IMG/VR virus record: IMGVR_UViG_3300028393_000048
Location: 1 to 64,000 of that record
Length of the DNA: 64,000 nt
Direction: 5' to 3' (one strand)
Origin: a virus
The position numbers and the translations under genes were made by a program. Position 1 is the stretch's first letter; every line of letters starts with the position of its first letter. Below the pieces are notes generated by a model that made no database searches, was not told where the DNA came from, and saw only the letters and a program-made list of their open reading frames with translations. Positions 31,772 to 40,519 of the stretch are shown here, piece after piece.

Positions 31772-32043
31772 ACAAATTGAAAATCGTTTTTTTTAACTTT
31801 CTCTTCATGGTAAGCAACATCGATATTGTGCTCTTGTCTGAGAAGCTTTCTTAAAATTAAATCTTCGGTAGATTCGATATATTCTCTAATCTTGAGAGGT
31901 TTAAAGACAACTTTATCAAGAGGTATATTTTTATCTTCTGCACTATCTATAATCATGTTTATAGCTTCATAAAAGGCTATCCATCTTGCCCATTTAGCAG
32001 ACTCTTCGGTAATTACTCTCCAAGTTTTGTTATTCCTTTTCAT
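31768..32043 (-). CDS. Hypothetical protein
   Basis: 91 residues from ATG 32043; the frame is open further but upstream codons overlap the preceding gene. Basic and aromatic (WRVITEESAKWARWIAFYEAINMII), likely helical. It overlaps the preceding gene by 14 bases and converges with the neck gene. Unknown function. Confidence 0.5.
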   Translation of the reverse strand: MKRNNKTWRVITEESAKWARWIAFYEAINMIIDSAEDKNIPLDKVVFKPLKIREYIESTEDLILRKLLRQEHNIDVAYHEEKVKKNDFQFV

Positions 32044-32470
32044 TGGTCGTTGTTTGAATAGATGCTGTTCCAATTGTAGTTCCAGTGTTTACGGGTTTGG
32101 TTACTCTTGCAACAACAAACTGAATAGTAACGGAATTCTTTTCGTTACACGATGAACAAGAAAACTCTGCTCTTTCATTCTGGTCTGGTACAAATGTCAT
32201 AACATTTGATGTATTACAATATGCACATTCTAATATTGTAGAAAGTGGTTCAAGAACTTCAAGTTCTTTTTGAATAGTTTTTTGAATCTGATGATTTTTA
32301 ATTATCGATGCAATAAAAGAAAACAAAACATATTGTATCACAAAAAACAAACTAAAACTTGCCCAGAAATTTCCACCAATAGATTTTATACCAAGCGAGG
32401 CAATAGTTGATATTACAATAACTGTAATTGTTGATTTTAAAAAATTCCAAGGAATACTATATTTTGACAT
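32030..32470 (-). CDS. Two-span membrane protein with zinc ribbon
   Basis: 146 residues. Hydrophobic helices at about 12-30 and 36-57 are followed by a cytoplasmic-type domain with CAYC (81-84) and CSSC (106-109), a four-Cys zinc ribbon. The last 25 residues are Thr-rich. Function unknown; membrane-associated virion or assembly factor possible. Confidence 0.6.
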   Translation of the reverse strand: MSKYSIPWNFLKSTITVIVISTIASLGIKSIGGNFWASFSLFFVIQYVLFSFIASIIKNHQIQKTIQKELEVLEPLSTILECAYCNTSNVMTFVPDQNERAEFSCSSCNEKNSVTIQFVVARVTKPVNTGTTIGTASIQTTTNEKE

Positions 32471-32508
32471 ATACTAATATTAGTATATTTTTTATTAAAT
32501 GTCAATAA

Positions 32509-32994
32509 TTATCTTATTCTTATTTTAATAGTATTCTTTATTGGATCTGACTCAGGCTCTTTATATTCAGGTCCTTGAACAGGATTCTGAGATGGTTGGT
32601 CGCCAGCAATATTTACAACACCTGTTAAATGTGAACCAACCTTTCTAATTGCTAAGAGAGCTTTCTTAGAAAGCTTATAAAGCTTTATTAATTCATCTTT
32701 TTGATCACCTCTTATTGAGGGATTGTGTTTAACACAAGATGCCATCTTATCCATTGCAGTGGAAAGAAAAACAAAACTATCAGCTAAATCATCAACCACT
32801 GTTTGAAGGGGCCAAGGTATGCTGGCAATTGATTCGGGTGGAGGATTGGTTAAATCATCCTGTTTCTGGTAAGGGAAGTTTGCAGTATTTTTTGATGACT
32901 GTGGAACAAAGTCTTTTCTGGCTGGTGCACTGTATCCACCATAACTTTTGTTGGCAGTATCATAGACTTCTGTTATGACCTTCTCCAATTCCAT
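32509..32994 (-). CDS. Putative internal virion protein
   Basis: 161 residues. MELEKVITEVYDTANK has ITE before V, close to the T4 capsid-targeting pattern. A Pro/Ser-rich linker (25-65) precedes a helical domain (TVVDDLADSFVFLSTAMDKM, then DELIKLYKLSKKALLAIRKVG) and a basic tail. Three bases from the next gene. Virion role inferred. Confidence 0.55.
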   Translation of the reverse strand: MELEKVITEVYDTANKSYGGYSAPARKDFVPQSSKNTANFPYQKQDDLTNPPPESIASIPWPLQTVVDDLADSFVFLSTAMDKMASCVKHNPSIRGDQKDELIKLYKLSKKALLAIRKVGSHLTGVVNIAGDQPSQNPVQGPEYKEPESDPIKNTIKIRIR

Positions 32995-32997
32995 TAT

Positions 32998-33180
32998 TTA
33001 TTTTAAGTTACCAATTCTAACTAAATTATTGCATCTTGAGCAAGTCCAACGACATTCTTGAACAATGGCTTTTGTTTTTGGGTCTTGCTTTGGTGATACT
33101 TTACCCTGAACACTTGCTCCACAGAAGGTGCAAGCAATAGGGCGATTCTCTAGTATTTGATATTGAGGATTATTATTCAT
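32998..33180 (-). CDS. Small zinc-ribbon protein
   Basis: 60 residues from ATG 33180. CTFC (17-20) and CSRC (47-50) with basic residues between form a classical zinc ribbon. Upstream in-frame extension overlaps the PhoH gene and is unlikely. Could bind nucleic acid or a virion partner. A late-type box lies 11 bases before the ATG. Confidence 0.65.
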   Translation of the reverse strand: MNNNPQYQILENRPIACTFCGASVQGKVSPKQDPKTKAIVQECRWTCSRCNNLVRIGNLK

Positions 33181-33190
33181 CGTATTATAC

Positions 33191-34045
33191 TTACTTACCC
33201 TCAGATGGTTTCCAATTGTCTTTATTAAAATCTTTTGGTTGATCTGCCAAATATAATTCTTTGAACTTATGAGTGATAAATCTACAAAGAACGGAACGAA
33301 CAATGTCTTCTTCCCCTAATTCCATGCAGAAAATACCTTGTTCTCTTGCTTCTTCGTTATCAAATAAATTATAAACTTTGTCAAAACCAGACTTACCATA
33401 AGGAAGATCCGATTGTTCTGGATCTCCACAAAGAAATACTTTTGAAAACTCTCCAATACGACTCATTAATGTATGAATTTCTTTTTTTGAAAAGTTTTGA
33501 ACTTCATCAGCACAAATAAATTTTGCAGAGAAATGAAGTCCTCGTGCAAAATTAATTGGACAAATTGTTAATCTATTGTCTTTCTGAAGCTTGTCTAATT
33601 GAGCTTTGCAGAGTAATTCCTCAAATTTATCATGGAAAGGTGTAAGATAAACGGCAATTTTTTCATCTAACGTGCCTGGCAAGAATCCAAGTTTTGAATC
33701 CGAAGACTCAACCGCTGAACGAACAAGAACCATATCAGAAACTCTTCTATTTTGAAGGAGAGTTAATCCACAATACATGGCAAGCGTTGTTTTGGAAGTA
33801 CCAGCGGGTCCTTTAAGTAAAAGAACCTTTGTTTCCTTATCTAAAAATCTTGCAATAATTTCTTTTTGTTTTGTTGTCCAAGGTAAATTTTTAATTGATA
33901 AATCAAAATTTATTTTATCTCTTTGAAAAACATAAGGAGAATTATCATCTTGTTTTCCTGCTTCATTGTTTGTTGTTATGTTACGAATTCTTCCAGATTG
34001 AGGTCTGTCAGAACCCTTTTTACTAGGGCGCATTTTTTTGCTCAT
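33191..34045 (-). CDS. phoH: PhoH-like ATPase
   Basis: 284 residues. Walker A KGPAGTSKTTLA (79-86 core), VLVRSAVESSDSKLGFLPG, Walker B FICADEVQNFS, and LCGDPEQSDLPYG are typical of PhoH family ATPases, which are common in marine phages and of unclear function; RNA helicase or phosphate-starvation roles have been proposed. The first 35 residues are a basic, disordered extension. Confidence 0.9.
   Translation of the reverse strand: MSKKMRPSKKGSDRPQSGRIRNITTNNEAGKQDDNSPYVFQRDKINFDLSIKNLPWTTKQKEIIARFLDKETKVLLLKGPAGTSKTTLAMYCGLTLLQNRRVSDMVLVRSAVESSDSKLGFLPGTLDEKIAVYLTPFHDKFEELLCKAQLDKLQKDNRLTICPINFARGLHFSAKFICADEVQNFSKKEIHTLMSRIGEFSKVFLCGDPEQSDLPYGKSGFDKVYNLFDNEEAREQGIFCMELGEEDIVRSVLCRFITHKFKELYLADQPKDFNKDNWKPSEGK
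33192..33199 (-). promoter_or_regulatory. Late-type promoter box GGTAAGTA
   Basis: Minus strand, 11 bases before ATG 33180 and overlapping the end of the phoH gene. Confidence 0.5.
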
Positions 34046-34068
34046 AAAAATTTAATATCTAAATGATA

Positions 34069-34512
34069 TTATTGTACTGCTTTATTATAGGTAGCAGCTT
34101 GATTAGTGTCGTTTGCGCTTGGATTGGTATTTGGCTGCTCTCCAGCCTTTGCCTTTTCGCTGTTTGTTTTTTGTTCTTGGGGTTGTATTGGTTGTAAACC
34201 AATTTTGGTTAAATATTCGGGAACACCTTGATGATGTAATATATTATTTACATGGGAAATATCGCTGTGTGCAGGATCTGTGCTTGCTAATTGTTGAACC
34301 AAAGTAGCTGGATCGTTTTGTTTAGAAGGATCTGTTTCGTTTGCTATTTCGGCTTGCTTTTCACCAAGTGCGCCAGTTATTTTAGCAACTTGTGGGTTGC
34401 TTTTATAAATTGTTTTAAGCGCATTATCTAATGGTGGATTATTTTTAATTGCATCTTCAACTCCACTTTCGGTTAAAAATTTGTTTATTATTTTGTCAAA
34501 TTGTTTGCTCAT
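34069..34512 (-). CDS. Putative internal head protein
   Basis: 147 residues. MSKQFDKIINKFLTESG contains LTE before S, the predicted protease site. The mature part is Asn/Gln/Ala-rich and probably disordered except for a central helix (GALGEKQAEIANETDPSKQ). A late-type box precedes it. Role inferred from the leader. Confidence 0.55.
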   Translation of the reverse strand: MSKQFDKIINKFLTESGVEDAIKNNPPLDNALKTIYKSNPQVAKITGALGEKQAEIANETDPSKQNDPATLVQQLASTDPAHSDISHVNNILHHQGVPEYLTKIGLQPIQPQEQKTNSEKAKAGEQPNTNPSANDTNQAATYNKAVQ

Positions 34513-34528
34513 AATATTATTATACTAT

Positions 34529-34536
34529 TACTTACC
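34529..34536 (-). promoter_or_regulatory. Late-type promoter box GGTAAGTA
   Basis: Minus strand, 16 bases before ATG 34512, overlapping the end of the next gene. Confidence 0.5.
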
Positions 34537-34801
34537 AATCTTTACAAGCTTGATACTTTGGTGTGCCTGGCTTTGCACTTGAACACTTGTGTCTAGCACG
34601 AAATGATTTTCTTCTTTTTGGATTATTCTTTCCAACTCTTACACCAGCTTGACCCCAATGGATTCTTTTGTATCCACCTTTTGGATTCTTAACACACTTC
34701 ATCCACTTTTTGCCTTTTCTTGTTGAATGCGTTTTTTGTGTTGTTTTTGTGCAATTTGCTTCTTCTAATATTGAAGCTACAGCTAAATCAAATTTACTCA
34801 T
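34532..34801 (-). CDS. Small basic putative internal head protein (FRARHKC type)
   Basis: 89 residues from ATG 34801. MSKFDLAVASILEEANCTK has LEE before A. The mature chain is strongly basic and ends KRRKSFRARHKCSSAKPGTP then KYQACKDW, a motif I recognise from small basic phage and large-DNA-virus proteins. With its Cys residues and charge it could bind packaged DNA. This is the best candidate here for a DNA-condensing internal protein, but the role is inferred. Confidence 0.6.
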   Translation of the reverse strand: MSKFDLAVASILEEANCTKTTQKTHSTRKGKKWMKCVKNPKGGYKRIHWGQAGVRVGKNNPKRRKSFRARHKCSSAKPGTPKYQACKDW

Positions 34802-34809
34802 CGTGCAAA

Positions 34810-34817
34810 TACTTACC
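34810..34817 (-). promoter_or_regulatory. Late-type promoter box GGTAAGTA
   Basis: Minus strand, eight bases before ATG 34801. Divergent from the sheath promoter. Confidence 0.6.
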
Positions 34818-34864
34818 ATCGTAATCAAATAAAAAAAGATTTTGTAAAAAGTGGTATTTCGTAG

Positions 34865-34872
34865 GGTAAATA
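34865..34872 (+). promoter_or_regulatory. Late-type promoter box GGTAAATA
   Basis: Eleven bases before the sheath ATG at 34884. Confidence 0.6.
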
Positions 34873-34883
34873 CATTTAGAAAT

Positions 34884-37313
34884 ATGTCTACTTTAACTTT
34901 AACATCACCAGGTGTGCAAATCAGCGAAACTGATCTTAGCGTAATATCAAGACCAATCGGAGCAACGGATATCCTTATAACTGGATTCACAAACTACGGA
35001 CCAACAGAAGAATTTGTAAGAATTTCAAGTATTTCTGAATTTGAAGATACGTTTGGCGTTCCTACAAATGCAGCAGAACGATATCTTTATCACACAGCAA
35101 GACAGATTTTAAATACTTCACCAGGCAATCTTTTGGTAAACAGATTACCTTATGGTGATCAAGCAGGTCAGGGTTTTTCCAATACATATAGTGCATTAGT
35201 TTATCCAGTAACATTAGATACTAATACTACTGGAACATCAAATACACAATTTCAAAATGCATCAGCATATGTTTTAGGTGCACCAACATCTGTTCTTTTA
35301 ACAAATAATCAATTTAATCAATTACAATCTGGTAATATAACATGGTCAACAACACCATATGCTTTATCTTCCACGCAGATTGGTAGTGGAGCAACTTATG
35401 CAACACTTGCAGCGTTTTACACGGGTGCTAGTGCAGTTTCTTCAGACGTTACGAGTGTAAGTGCAATTTCACCAACTTTATCAGCAGTAACATGGTATTA
35501 TTCCAGTAGTGGATCATATGTAACATCTTCAATTACTCCAACTACAACAGATTCCGTATCTGCATTAGCTAATGCTGGATTAATTATTTTAAATACTTCA
35601 AAGAGAAGTATCGATAGTCTTTTCCAAGGATATTATGTTGGTGTTATCAGTAACCAGAATGTAAACCCATCAACAAACTTTACTTCGGTTACATCAATTC
35701 AAACGGCAGTATCAAACACGGGTATAGTTCAATCATATGCAACTGTTCCGCAAAGTAGACTTAATTTCCAATTAACCGCAGCATATGCAAATTTTGGAGG
35801 TACAAGTCTTTCACAGGTTATTGAGCAATATCCAACGGGATTCTCGTTTGCTTCAAAATCTTACAATGACAGTTTGGTCATTGGTCTTTTCAAAATAACT
35901 ACATCAAATTATAATAAAGATACTATATCTTTAAATTATAAGGTTGCTGAAGCTTATACTGGTTCGCTTTATGCAAATAGAACAATTCCAAATCCAAATG
36001 GTGGGGCTGCTAAGTCATTCTCGTTAGAAACAGTTGTTGATAATGCATCAAGAAATATTCAGGTTTTAATAAATCCATATATTTCAAAGGTTGGAAACTG
36101 GAGTAACACTACACTTGATGGAGTATATACTCCTCTCAAAACTGTTACCGTTGGTGCTGCTGCCCAAAGTTTATATCCTCTTGGTGTTTATGTATCAGAT
36201 ACCGATACATCAGCTGCTAAAGTTGGTAATATTCCTCTTAAGTTACAAAATGTATTAAATTCATTACAAAACAGTGATGAAATTAACTTGGATATAACTG
36301 CTGAAGCAGGTTTAGGAACAATCTGGGCAAGTTGCGCCTCATTAAGTGCATCTAATGCAAATAGTACTCTCCCTATCACATATGATGATACATACAATTA
36401 TCTTAATAGTGATCGCAACAATAAAGCAAATCTTTATAATACATCGAATGCTTCGGGTAGTACTGGGCAAGGTGCTGGATTTTATTATCAAGCAATTGCA
36501 AATCAGTTTATATCTCTCGCAAATGACACGAGAAAAGATCACGTATTCATCGCAGATCCTCTGAGACATATATTTGTAGTTGGTGCTAACCAAAAGACTT
36601 CGGCATTACCTGATTATGTGTTCTCTGATCACATATACTGGCCCCTTAACAACTTGTATTCACCTAATATCAGCAGTTATGTTGTAACTTATGGCAACTG
36701 GCTCAAATATAATGATACGTTCTCAAATTCACCAGTATGGCTTCCTCCATCTGGATATGTAGCAGGATTAATTGCTTCATCATCTCAAACATCATTCCCT
36801 TGGAGTGCAGTTGCTGGATTCAGCAGAGGTACATTATCAAATGTTACTGATGTTGCAATAAACCCAACACAGAAACAGAGAGATTTGCTTTACAAAGGTA
36901 ATATCAATCCGATTGCATATTTCCCAAATGAAGGTTATGTGGTATACGGACAGAAGACTCTCTATCGCACACCATCAGCTTTTGATCGCCTTAATGTTCG
37001 TAGACTTTTCTTAACCTTGGAAAAACAAACACAGGCTTTATTAAAGTACTTTGTGTTTGAGCCAAATACATTCAGTACAAGAACAAGATTAGTCGGAGCA
37101 TTAAGACCAATATTTGATAATGCAAAAATCAACAATGGTTTATATGATTACCTTCTTGTTTGTGACGAAAGAAACAATACACCTTCAGTAATCGATTCAA
37201 ATCAATTAGCGATATCGATTTACATCCAACCAGTTAAAACCGCAGAGTTTATTCTCTGTGACTTTATCGCATCCCAAACAGGCGTTAATTTTAACGAAAT
37301 AGTTGGACAATAA
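34884..37313 (+). CDS. 18: Contractile tail sheath protein (gp18-like)
   Basis: 809 residues from ATG 34884. The N-terminus MSTLTLTSPGVQISETDLS is the standard start of myovirus sheath proteins. The C-terminal third has the conserved sheath core (PWSAVAGFSRG, NPIAYFPNEGYVVYGQKTL, DRLNVRRLFLTLEK, ending with GVNFNEIVG). The middle (about 180-560) is a long Ser/Thr/Asn-rich insertion domain, likely surface-exposed. Longer than T4 gp18 (659 residues). Followed by the tube gene. Confidence 0.95.
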   Translation: MSTLTLTSPGVQISETDLSVISRPIGATDILITGFTNYGPTEEFVRISSISEFEDTFGVPTNAAERYLYHTARQILNTSPGNLLVNRLPYGDQAGQGFSNTYSALVYPVTLDTNTTGTSNTQFQNASAYVLGAPTSVLLTNNQFNQLQSGNITWSTTPYALSSTQIGSGATYATLAAFYTGASAVSSDVTSVSAISPTLSAVTWYYSSSGSYVTSSITPTTTDSVSALANAGLIILNTSKRSIDSLFQGYYVGVISNQNVNPSTNFTSVTSIQTAVSNTGIVQSYATVPQSRLNFQLTAAYANFGGTSLSQVIEQYPTGFSFASKSYNDSLVIGLFKITTSNYNKDTISLNYKVAEAYTGSLYANRTIPNPNGGAAKSFSLETVVDNASRNIQVLINPYISKVGNWSNTTLDGVYTPLKTVTVGAAAQSLYPLGVYVSDTDTSAAKVGNIPLKLQNVLNSLQNSDEINLDITAEAGLGTIWASCASLSASNANSTLPITYDDTYNYLNSDRNNKANLYNTSNASGSTGQGAGFYYQAIANQFISLANDTRKDHVFIADPLRHIFVVGANQKTSALPDYVFSDHIYWPLNNLYSPNISSYVVTYGNWLKYNDTFSNSPVWLPPSGYVAGLIASSSQTSFPWSAVAGFSRGTLSNVTDVAINPTQKQRDLLYKGNINPIAYFPNEGYVVYGQKTLYRTPSAFDRLNVRRLFLTLEKQTQALLKYFVFEPNTFSTRTRLVGALRPIFDNAKINNGLYDYLLVCDERNNTPSVIDSNQLAISIYIQPVKTAEFILCDFIASQTGVNFNEIVGQ

Positions 37314-37316
37314 AAG

Positions 37317-37324
37317 GATAAATA
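37317..37324 (+). promoter_or_regulatory. Late-type promoter box GATAAATA
   Basis: Seven bases before ATG 37332. Confidence 0.65.
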
Positions 37325-37331
37325 TTAATAT

Positions 37332-37871
37332 ATGAGTGGAATACTAGACCAATACGGAATCGAAAACTTCTATAACACAGCCCAAGTAAATGACTTCGCA
37401 AGAACGAATTTATTCAGAGTAGTAGCACTAGGTGGAACAACCTTTGATACTAACGAGTTGCTTTATGTGACAACAACAACATTACCAGCAAAGGCAATTC
37501 AGAACGTTGAAGTGCCTTTCATGGGATTAAGATTTAACGTGCCAGGCACGGTGAATTATCCAAACAGTGCGGGATGGCAAGTAACATTCCGTTTACCACA
37601 AAATATTTCAATTCGTCAGAAACTTGAAGCATGGCAAAGATCAATTTTTGATGATTCAACAAGTACTGGTGCATATAATATTCCATCAACTGCTGCATCA
37701 AACCAAGTTGTTTTAGTTTTAATCGATAAGCAAGGTAATCCTCTTGAGACATATACATTATATGGTGCATGGTTACAGCAAATTGGTGAACTCTCATTGG
37801 ATATCACAGCTGCTGGAGATGTTCTCACACAACAGGCAACTATTGCATACCAGTATTGGAGAAATTCTTAA
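37332..37871 (+). CDS. 19: Tail tube protein (gp19-like)
   Basis: 179 residues, close to T4 gp19 (163). FARTNLFRV, TLPAKAIQNVEVPFMGLRFNVPG, WQVTFRLPQN, LYGAWLQQIGELSLDITAAGD and QATIAYQYW follow the gp19 order. It forms the inner tube of the contractile tail and sits directly after the sheath gene. Confidence 0.93.
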   Translation: MSGILDQYGIENFYNTAQVNDFARTNLFRVVALGGTTFDTNELLYVTTTTLPAKAIQNVEVPFMGLRFNVPGTVNYPNSAGWQVTFRLPQNISIRQKLEAWQRSIFDDSTSTGAYNIPSTAASNQVVLVLIDKQGNPLETYTLYGAWLQQIGELSLDITAAGDVLTQQATIAYQYWRNS

Positions 37872-37886
37872 TAATAAGAACTAAGG

Positions 37887-37894
37887 CATAAATA
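37887..37894 (+). promoter_or_regulatory. Late-type promoter box CATAAATA
   Basis: Five bases before ATG 37900. Confidence 0.6.
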
Positions 37895-37899
37895 TTATT

Positions 37900-38676
37900 A
37901 TGCCAAATAATTTCATGCTTCCTCCCTTTGGGGGTATTAGTGCGTATTCTTATTACCTAAATTTACTGGGTAAATGGCCCACTGGTCTAGCTCTTGCTAG
38001 TCAGTGGTTGATATATTTTGATTTTACTTCCGTAAATTCCTTAATGGGTAATTTACAGGGAATATTAAGAGACAGAGAAACTATCGACCAGTGGAATTTA
38101 AATAGTAATGTTACTCAATATTTGTTGGATGGTAGCTTACAATATGCTGGAAATAATATAATGGGTTGTGCATTTGCAAGACAGGTGAGCTTGCCAGGTG
38201 AAACCATAGATGCTGGTAATAAGGGGTTAGATTATGGTGGGTTTCAAGCTCCTGCAACTGCTTCAAATAGAGAAAATTATAAAAAATTGGGTGTAACCAT
38301 GCTTGAAACTAATGCATCTTTTTTAGATTTAGTTTTAAGACCTTGGATTATTTCAGTTGGTTATAACGGATTAGTTGCTAGACCAACAAACTCACCTCTT
38401 TATGTAAAATCAAACTTTGTAGATGTTGTAATGTTGGCAAAAACAGGAAGAATGAATGATTTTTATGCAGCAGCACCCTCTAATAGTTATTCAAATATTG
38501 CTGCACCGATGGGGATTAGAAAAATTTATAGATTTTATAATGTTGCTCCAGTTAACATGCCAGGTGAGGAGTATTCCTACATGGAAGAAGGGTTAAGAAC
38601 TAGTAATGTTGAATTTGTTTACGATAGTTATGCTGTGCAAGATGCTGGTACAAGTCTTTATATTGGGTTACAGTAG
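37900..38676 (+). CDS. Tail tube-like or tail-completion protein
   Basis: 258 residues. ARQVSLPGETIDAG, then YKKLGVTMLETNASFLDLVLRPWIISVGYNGLVAR and YNVAPVNMPGEEYSY resemble the tube-protein superfamily, but larger than gp19. Position after gp19 and before hub chaperones suggests a tube initiator or baseplate ring protein (gp54-like). No exact family match was seen; the role is inferred from order and pattern. Confidence 0.6.
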   Translation: MPNNFMLPPFGGISAYSYYLNLLGKWPTGLALASQWLIYFDFTSVNSLMGNLQGILRDRETIDQWNLNSNVTQYLLDGSLQYAGNNIMGCAFARQVSLPGETIDAGNKGLDYGGFQAPATASNRENYKKLGVTMLETNASFLDLVLRPWIISVGYNGLVARPTNSPLYVKSNFVDVVMLAKTGRMNDFYAAAPSNSYSNIAAPMGIRKIYRFYNVAPVNMPGEEYSYMEEGLRTSNVEFVYDSYAVQDAGTSLYIGLQ

Positions 38677-38690
38677 AATAAGTAACACAA

Positions 38691-39671
38691 GTGGAATATT
38701 ACAATTATAATATTGAATTACCTTTTTCTAAAAAGGTTGTAGCATTTCGGGAAATTAATACTAATGAACAAATGGCATTAGCAAAGGCTAATTTATCATT
38801 TAATAACTCAAAGGATAATTATTTTCCCTTTAATAATTTTGTATTAACCACTGTTAAAAACATTTTAGAAAATAAAAATGATTTTGATAAAATCAATATT
38901 GTTGATTATATGTTGTTTCTTACAAAATTAAGAATTGTAAGCATCGGTAATATTATTACTTTAACAACCGAGTCAAAAAACAAAGAATTTAAATCAACTA
39001 AAACTACAATAGATTTAAATGTATTTTTGAAAAATCTATACAGTTGCACAACTGAAGCTCTAGTTGATAGTATTTTGTTAGAAAACAATGTAGAAGTCAA
39101 ATTAGGATGGCCCACGGTGGAGTCTGTAAAGCTTTTTCAAGACTTACTAACACTAGAAAAAAACCAATATCAAATTTTCAACGAAACTTATCATGAATTT
39201 ATAGAATATATAAAAATAAATAATAAAAAAATTTCTTTTAATGATTTTAATTTAAAACAAAAAATAGATTTAATGGACGAATTATCCATATCGATGATAA
39301 AAAAGATAAAAGACAGAGTTTTAGATTGTGTAAAATACGTTCTGACATATGATTTATTTGGAATTTCTACTTTTAAAAACTATACGTTTAACTTTTTTAA
39401 TTTAAATTTTATAGATTATATAAGATTATTTTATTCAAATGATGTAAGAGCAATATATCAAGAGATTTCTTATTTAGCAAGATCGGGTATAACGCCAGAA
39501 TATGTCTTGAGTATATCTCCATCCGAAAGAAAAATCTATTCTACGTTAGTTCAGGAAGCTAAAAAAATGGAAAACAAACAAGACAACTATGATTTTAATA
39601 AAATTAACAGTAATAGCAGTAGGGCAGTTCAAGATTTAGCACTTGAATTTGGAGATTCTCCACCTAAATAA
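38691..39671 (+). CDS. Baseplate hub assembly protein (gp26/gp51-like)
   Basis: 326 residues. The start is a GTG (38691) that gives MEYYNYNIELPFSKKVVAFREI, a good N-terminus for the T4 baseplate hub chaperone family (short beta hairpin then FREI.TNEQ). DLNVFLKNLYSCTTEALVDS matches its middle. No ATG is available near the start. Followed by a similar protein. Confidence 0.55.
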   Translation: MEYYNYNIELPFSKKVVAFREINTNEQMALAKANLSFNNSKDNYFPFNNFVLTTVKNILENKNDFDKINIVDYMLFLTKLRIVSIGNIITLTTESKNKEFKSTKTTIDLNVFLKNLYSCTTEALVDSILLENNVEVKLGWPTVESVKLFQDLLTLEKNQYQIFNETYHEFIEYIKINNKKISFNDFNLKQKIDLMDELSISMIKKIKDRVLDCVKYVLTYDLFGISTFKNYTFNFFNLNFIDYIRLFYSNDVRAIYQEISYLARSGITPEYVLSISPSERKIYSTLVQEAKKMENKQDNYDFNKINSNSSRAVQDLALEFGDSPPK

Positions 39672-39675
39672 TCAT

Positions 39676-40485
39676 ATGTCAGAAGAAACTCCAATTTTAA
39701 ATTTTAACGATGCTATTGCGGCACTTAACAGTGTATCTGAATCTTTTAAAATCGATGCATGGATTCCATCATTGAAGAAAACACTAACCTTTAAAGAGAT
39801 AGATGCCAAGCAACAAAAGAGTTTATTAAGTGCAGCAATGGATAATTCGGTTTATAATTCCGAATTTATTAAATCTTTTTATAATATATTGAAAGAAAAC
39901 CTTTTAAACGAAGACAAGTCTATAGTAGATAATTTTACAATTGTTGACAAATATTTCATTGGAATTACACTCAGATCACAAATTTCAGAAGAAATTAGTG
40001 TAAAATTCACGGATGAAATCACCGAAAAAGTTAAATTAGAACCTTTAATTTCTAATTTTAGAAACTATAATTTGCCTGATTCTGATGATTTAGTAATCAA
40101 AAATGAAGTTGTAACCATAATATGTAACGTAAGTTTGCCTTCCGTGAAGGATGAAGTTGATTACGAAGAGCAATTTTATAAAAAATATAAGAATATTGAT
40201 GATGTGAAGTCAACAAAAGACGTTCAGGGTATTATTTCTGATGCATTTATAGGTGAAACTTCCAAATATATCAACTATATGCTCATCAATGATAGCAAAT
40301 TTAATTTTAAAACCATGACTCTTGATCAAAAAATCAAAATTGTGGAAAAATTACCATCGACTTTGATCCAAAAGATACTAGATAAGGTGTCAAATTGGAA
40401 AAAAGAGATAGATTCTTTCTTAACTGTTAGTGTTGGAGACAAAACAAAGGTAATATCAGTTGATAGTTTATTATTTTTAAGTTAA
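39676..40485 (+). CDS. Baseplate hub assembly protein, paralogue of the previous
   Basis: 269 residues from ATG 39676; the frame opens earlier but only inside the previous gene. FKIDAWIPSLKKTLTFKEIDAKQQ parallels the first protein's FSKKVVAFREINTNEQ, and DLKQK/LDQKIKIVEKL-type helices recur near the C-terminus. Two such chaperone-like proteins in tandem suggest the gp26/gp51 pair. Tentative. Confidence 0.5.
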   Translation: MSEETPILNFNDAIAALNSVSESFKIDAWIPSLKKTLTFKEIDAKQQKSLLSAAMDNSVYNSEFIKSFYNILKENLLNEDKSIVDNFTIVDKYFIGITLRSQISEEISVKFTDEITEKVKLEPLISNFRNYNLPDSDDLVIKNEVVTIICNVSLPSVKDEVDYEEQFYKKYKNIDDVKSTKDVQGIISDAFIGETSKYINYMLINDSKFNFKTMTLDQKIKIVEKLPSTLIQKILDKVSNWKKEIDSFLTVSVGDKTKVISVDSLLFLS

Positions 40486-40505
40486 GACATAAATCATATG
40501 CGCCA

Positions 40506-40513
40506 TATAAATA
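40506..40513 (+). promoter_or_regulatory. Late promoter box TATAAATA (exact T4 consensus)
   Basis: Six bases before ATG 40520; perfect match to the T4 late promoter. Confidence 0.75.
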
Positions 40514-40519
40514 TTATAT

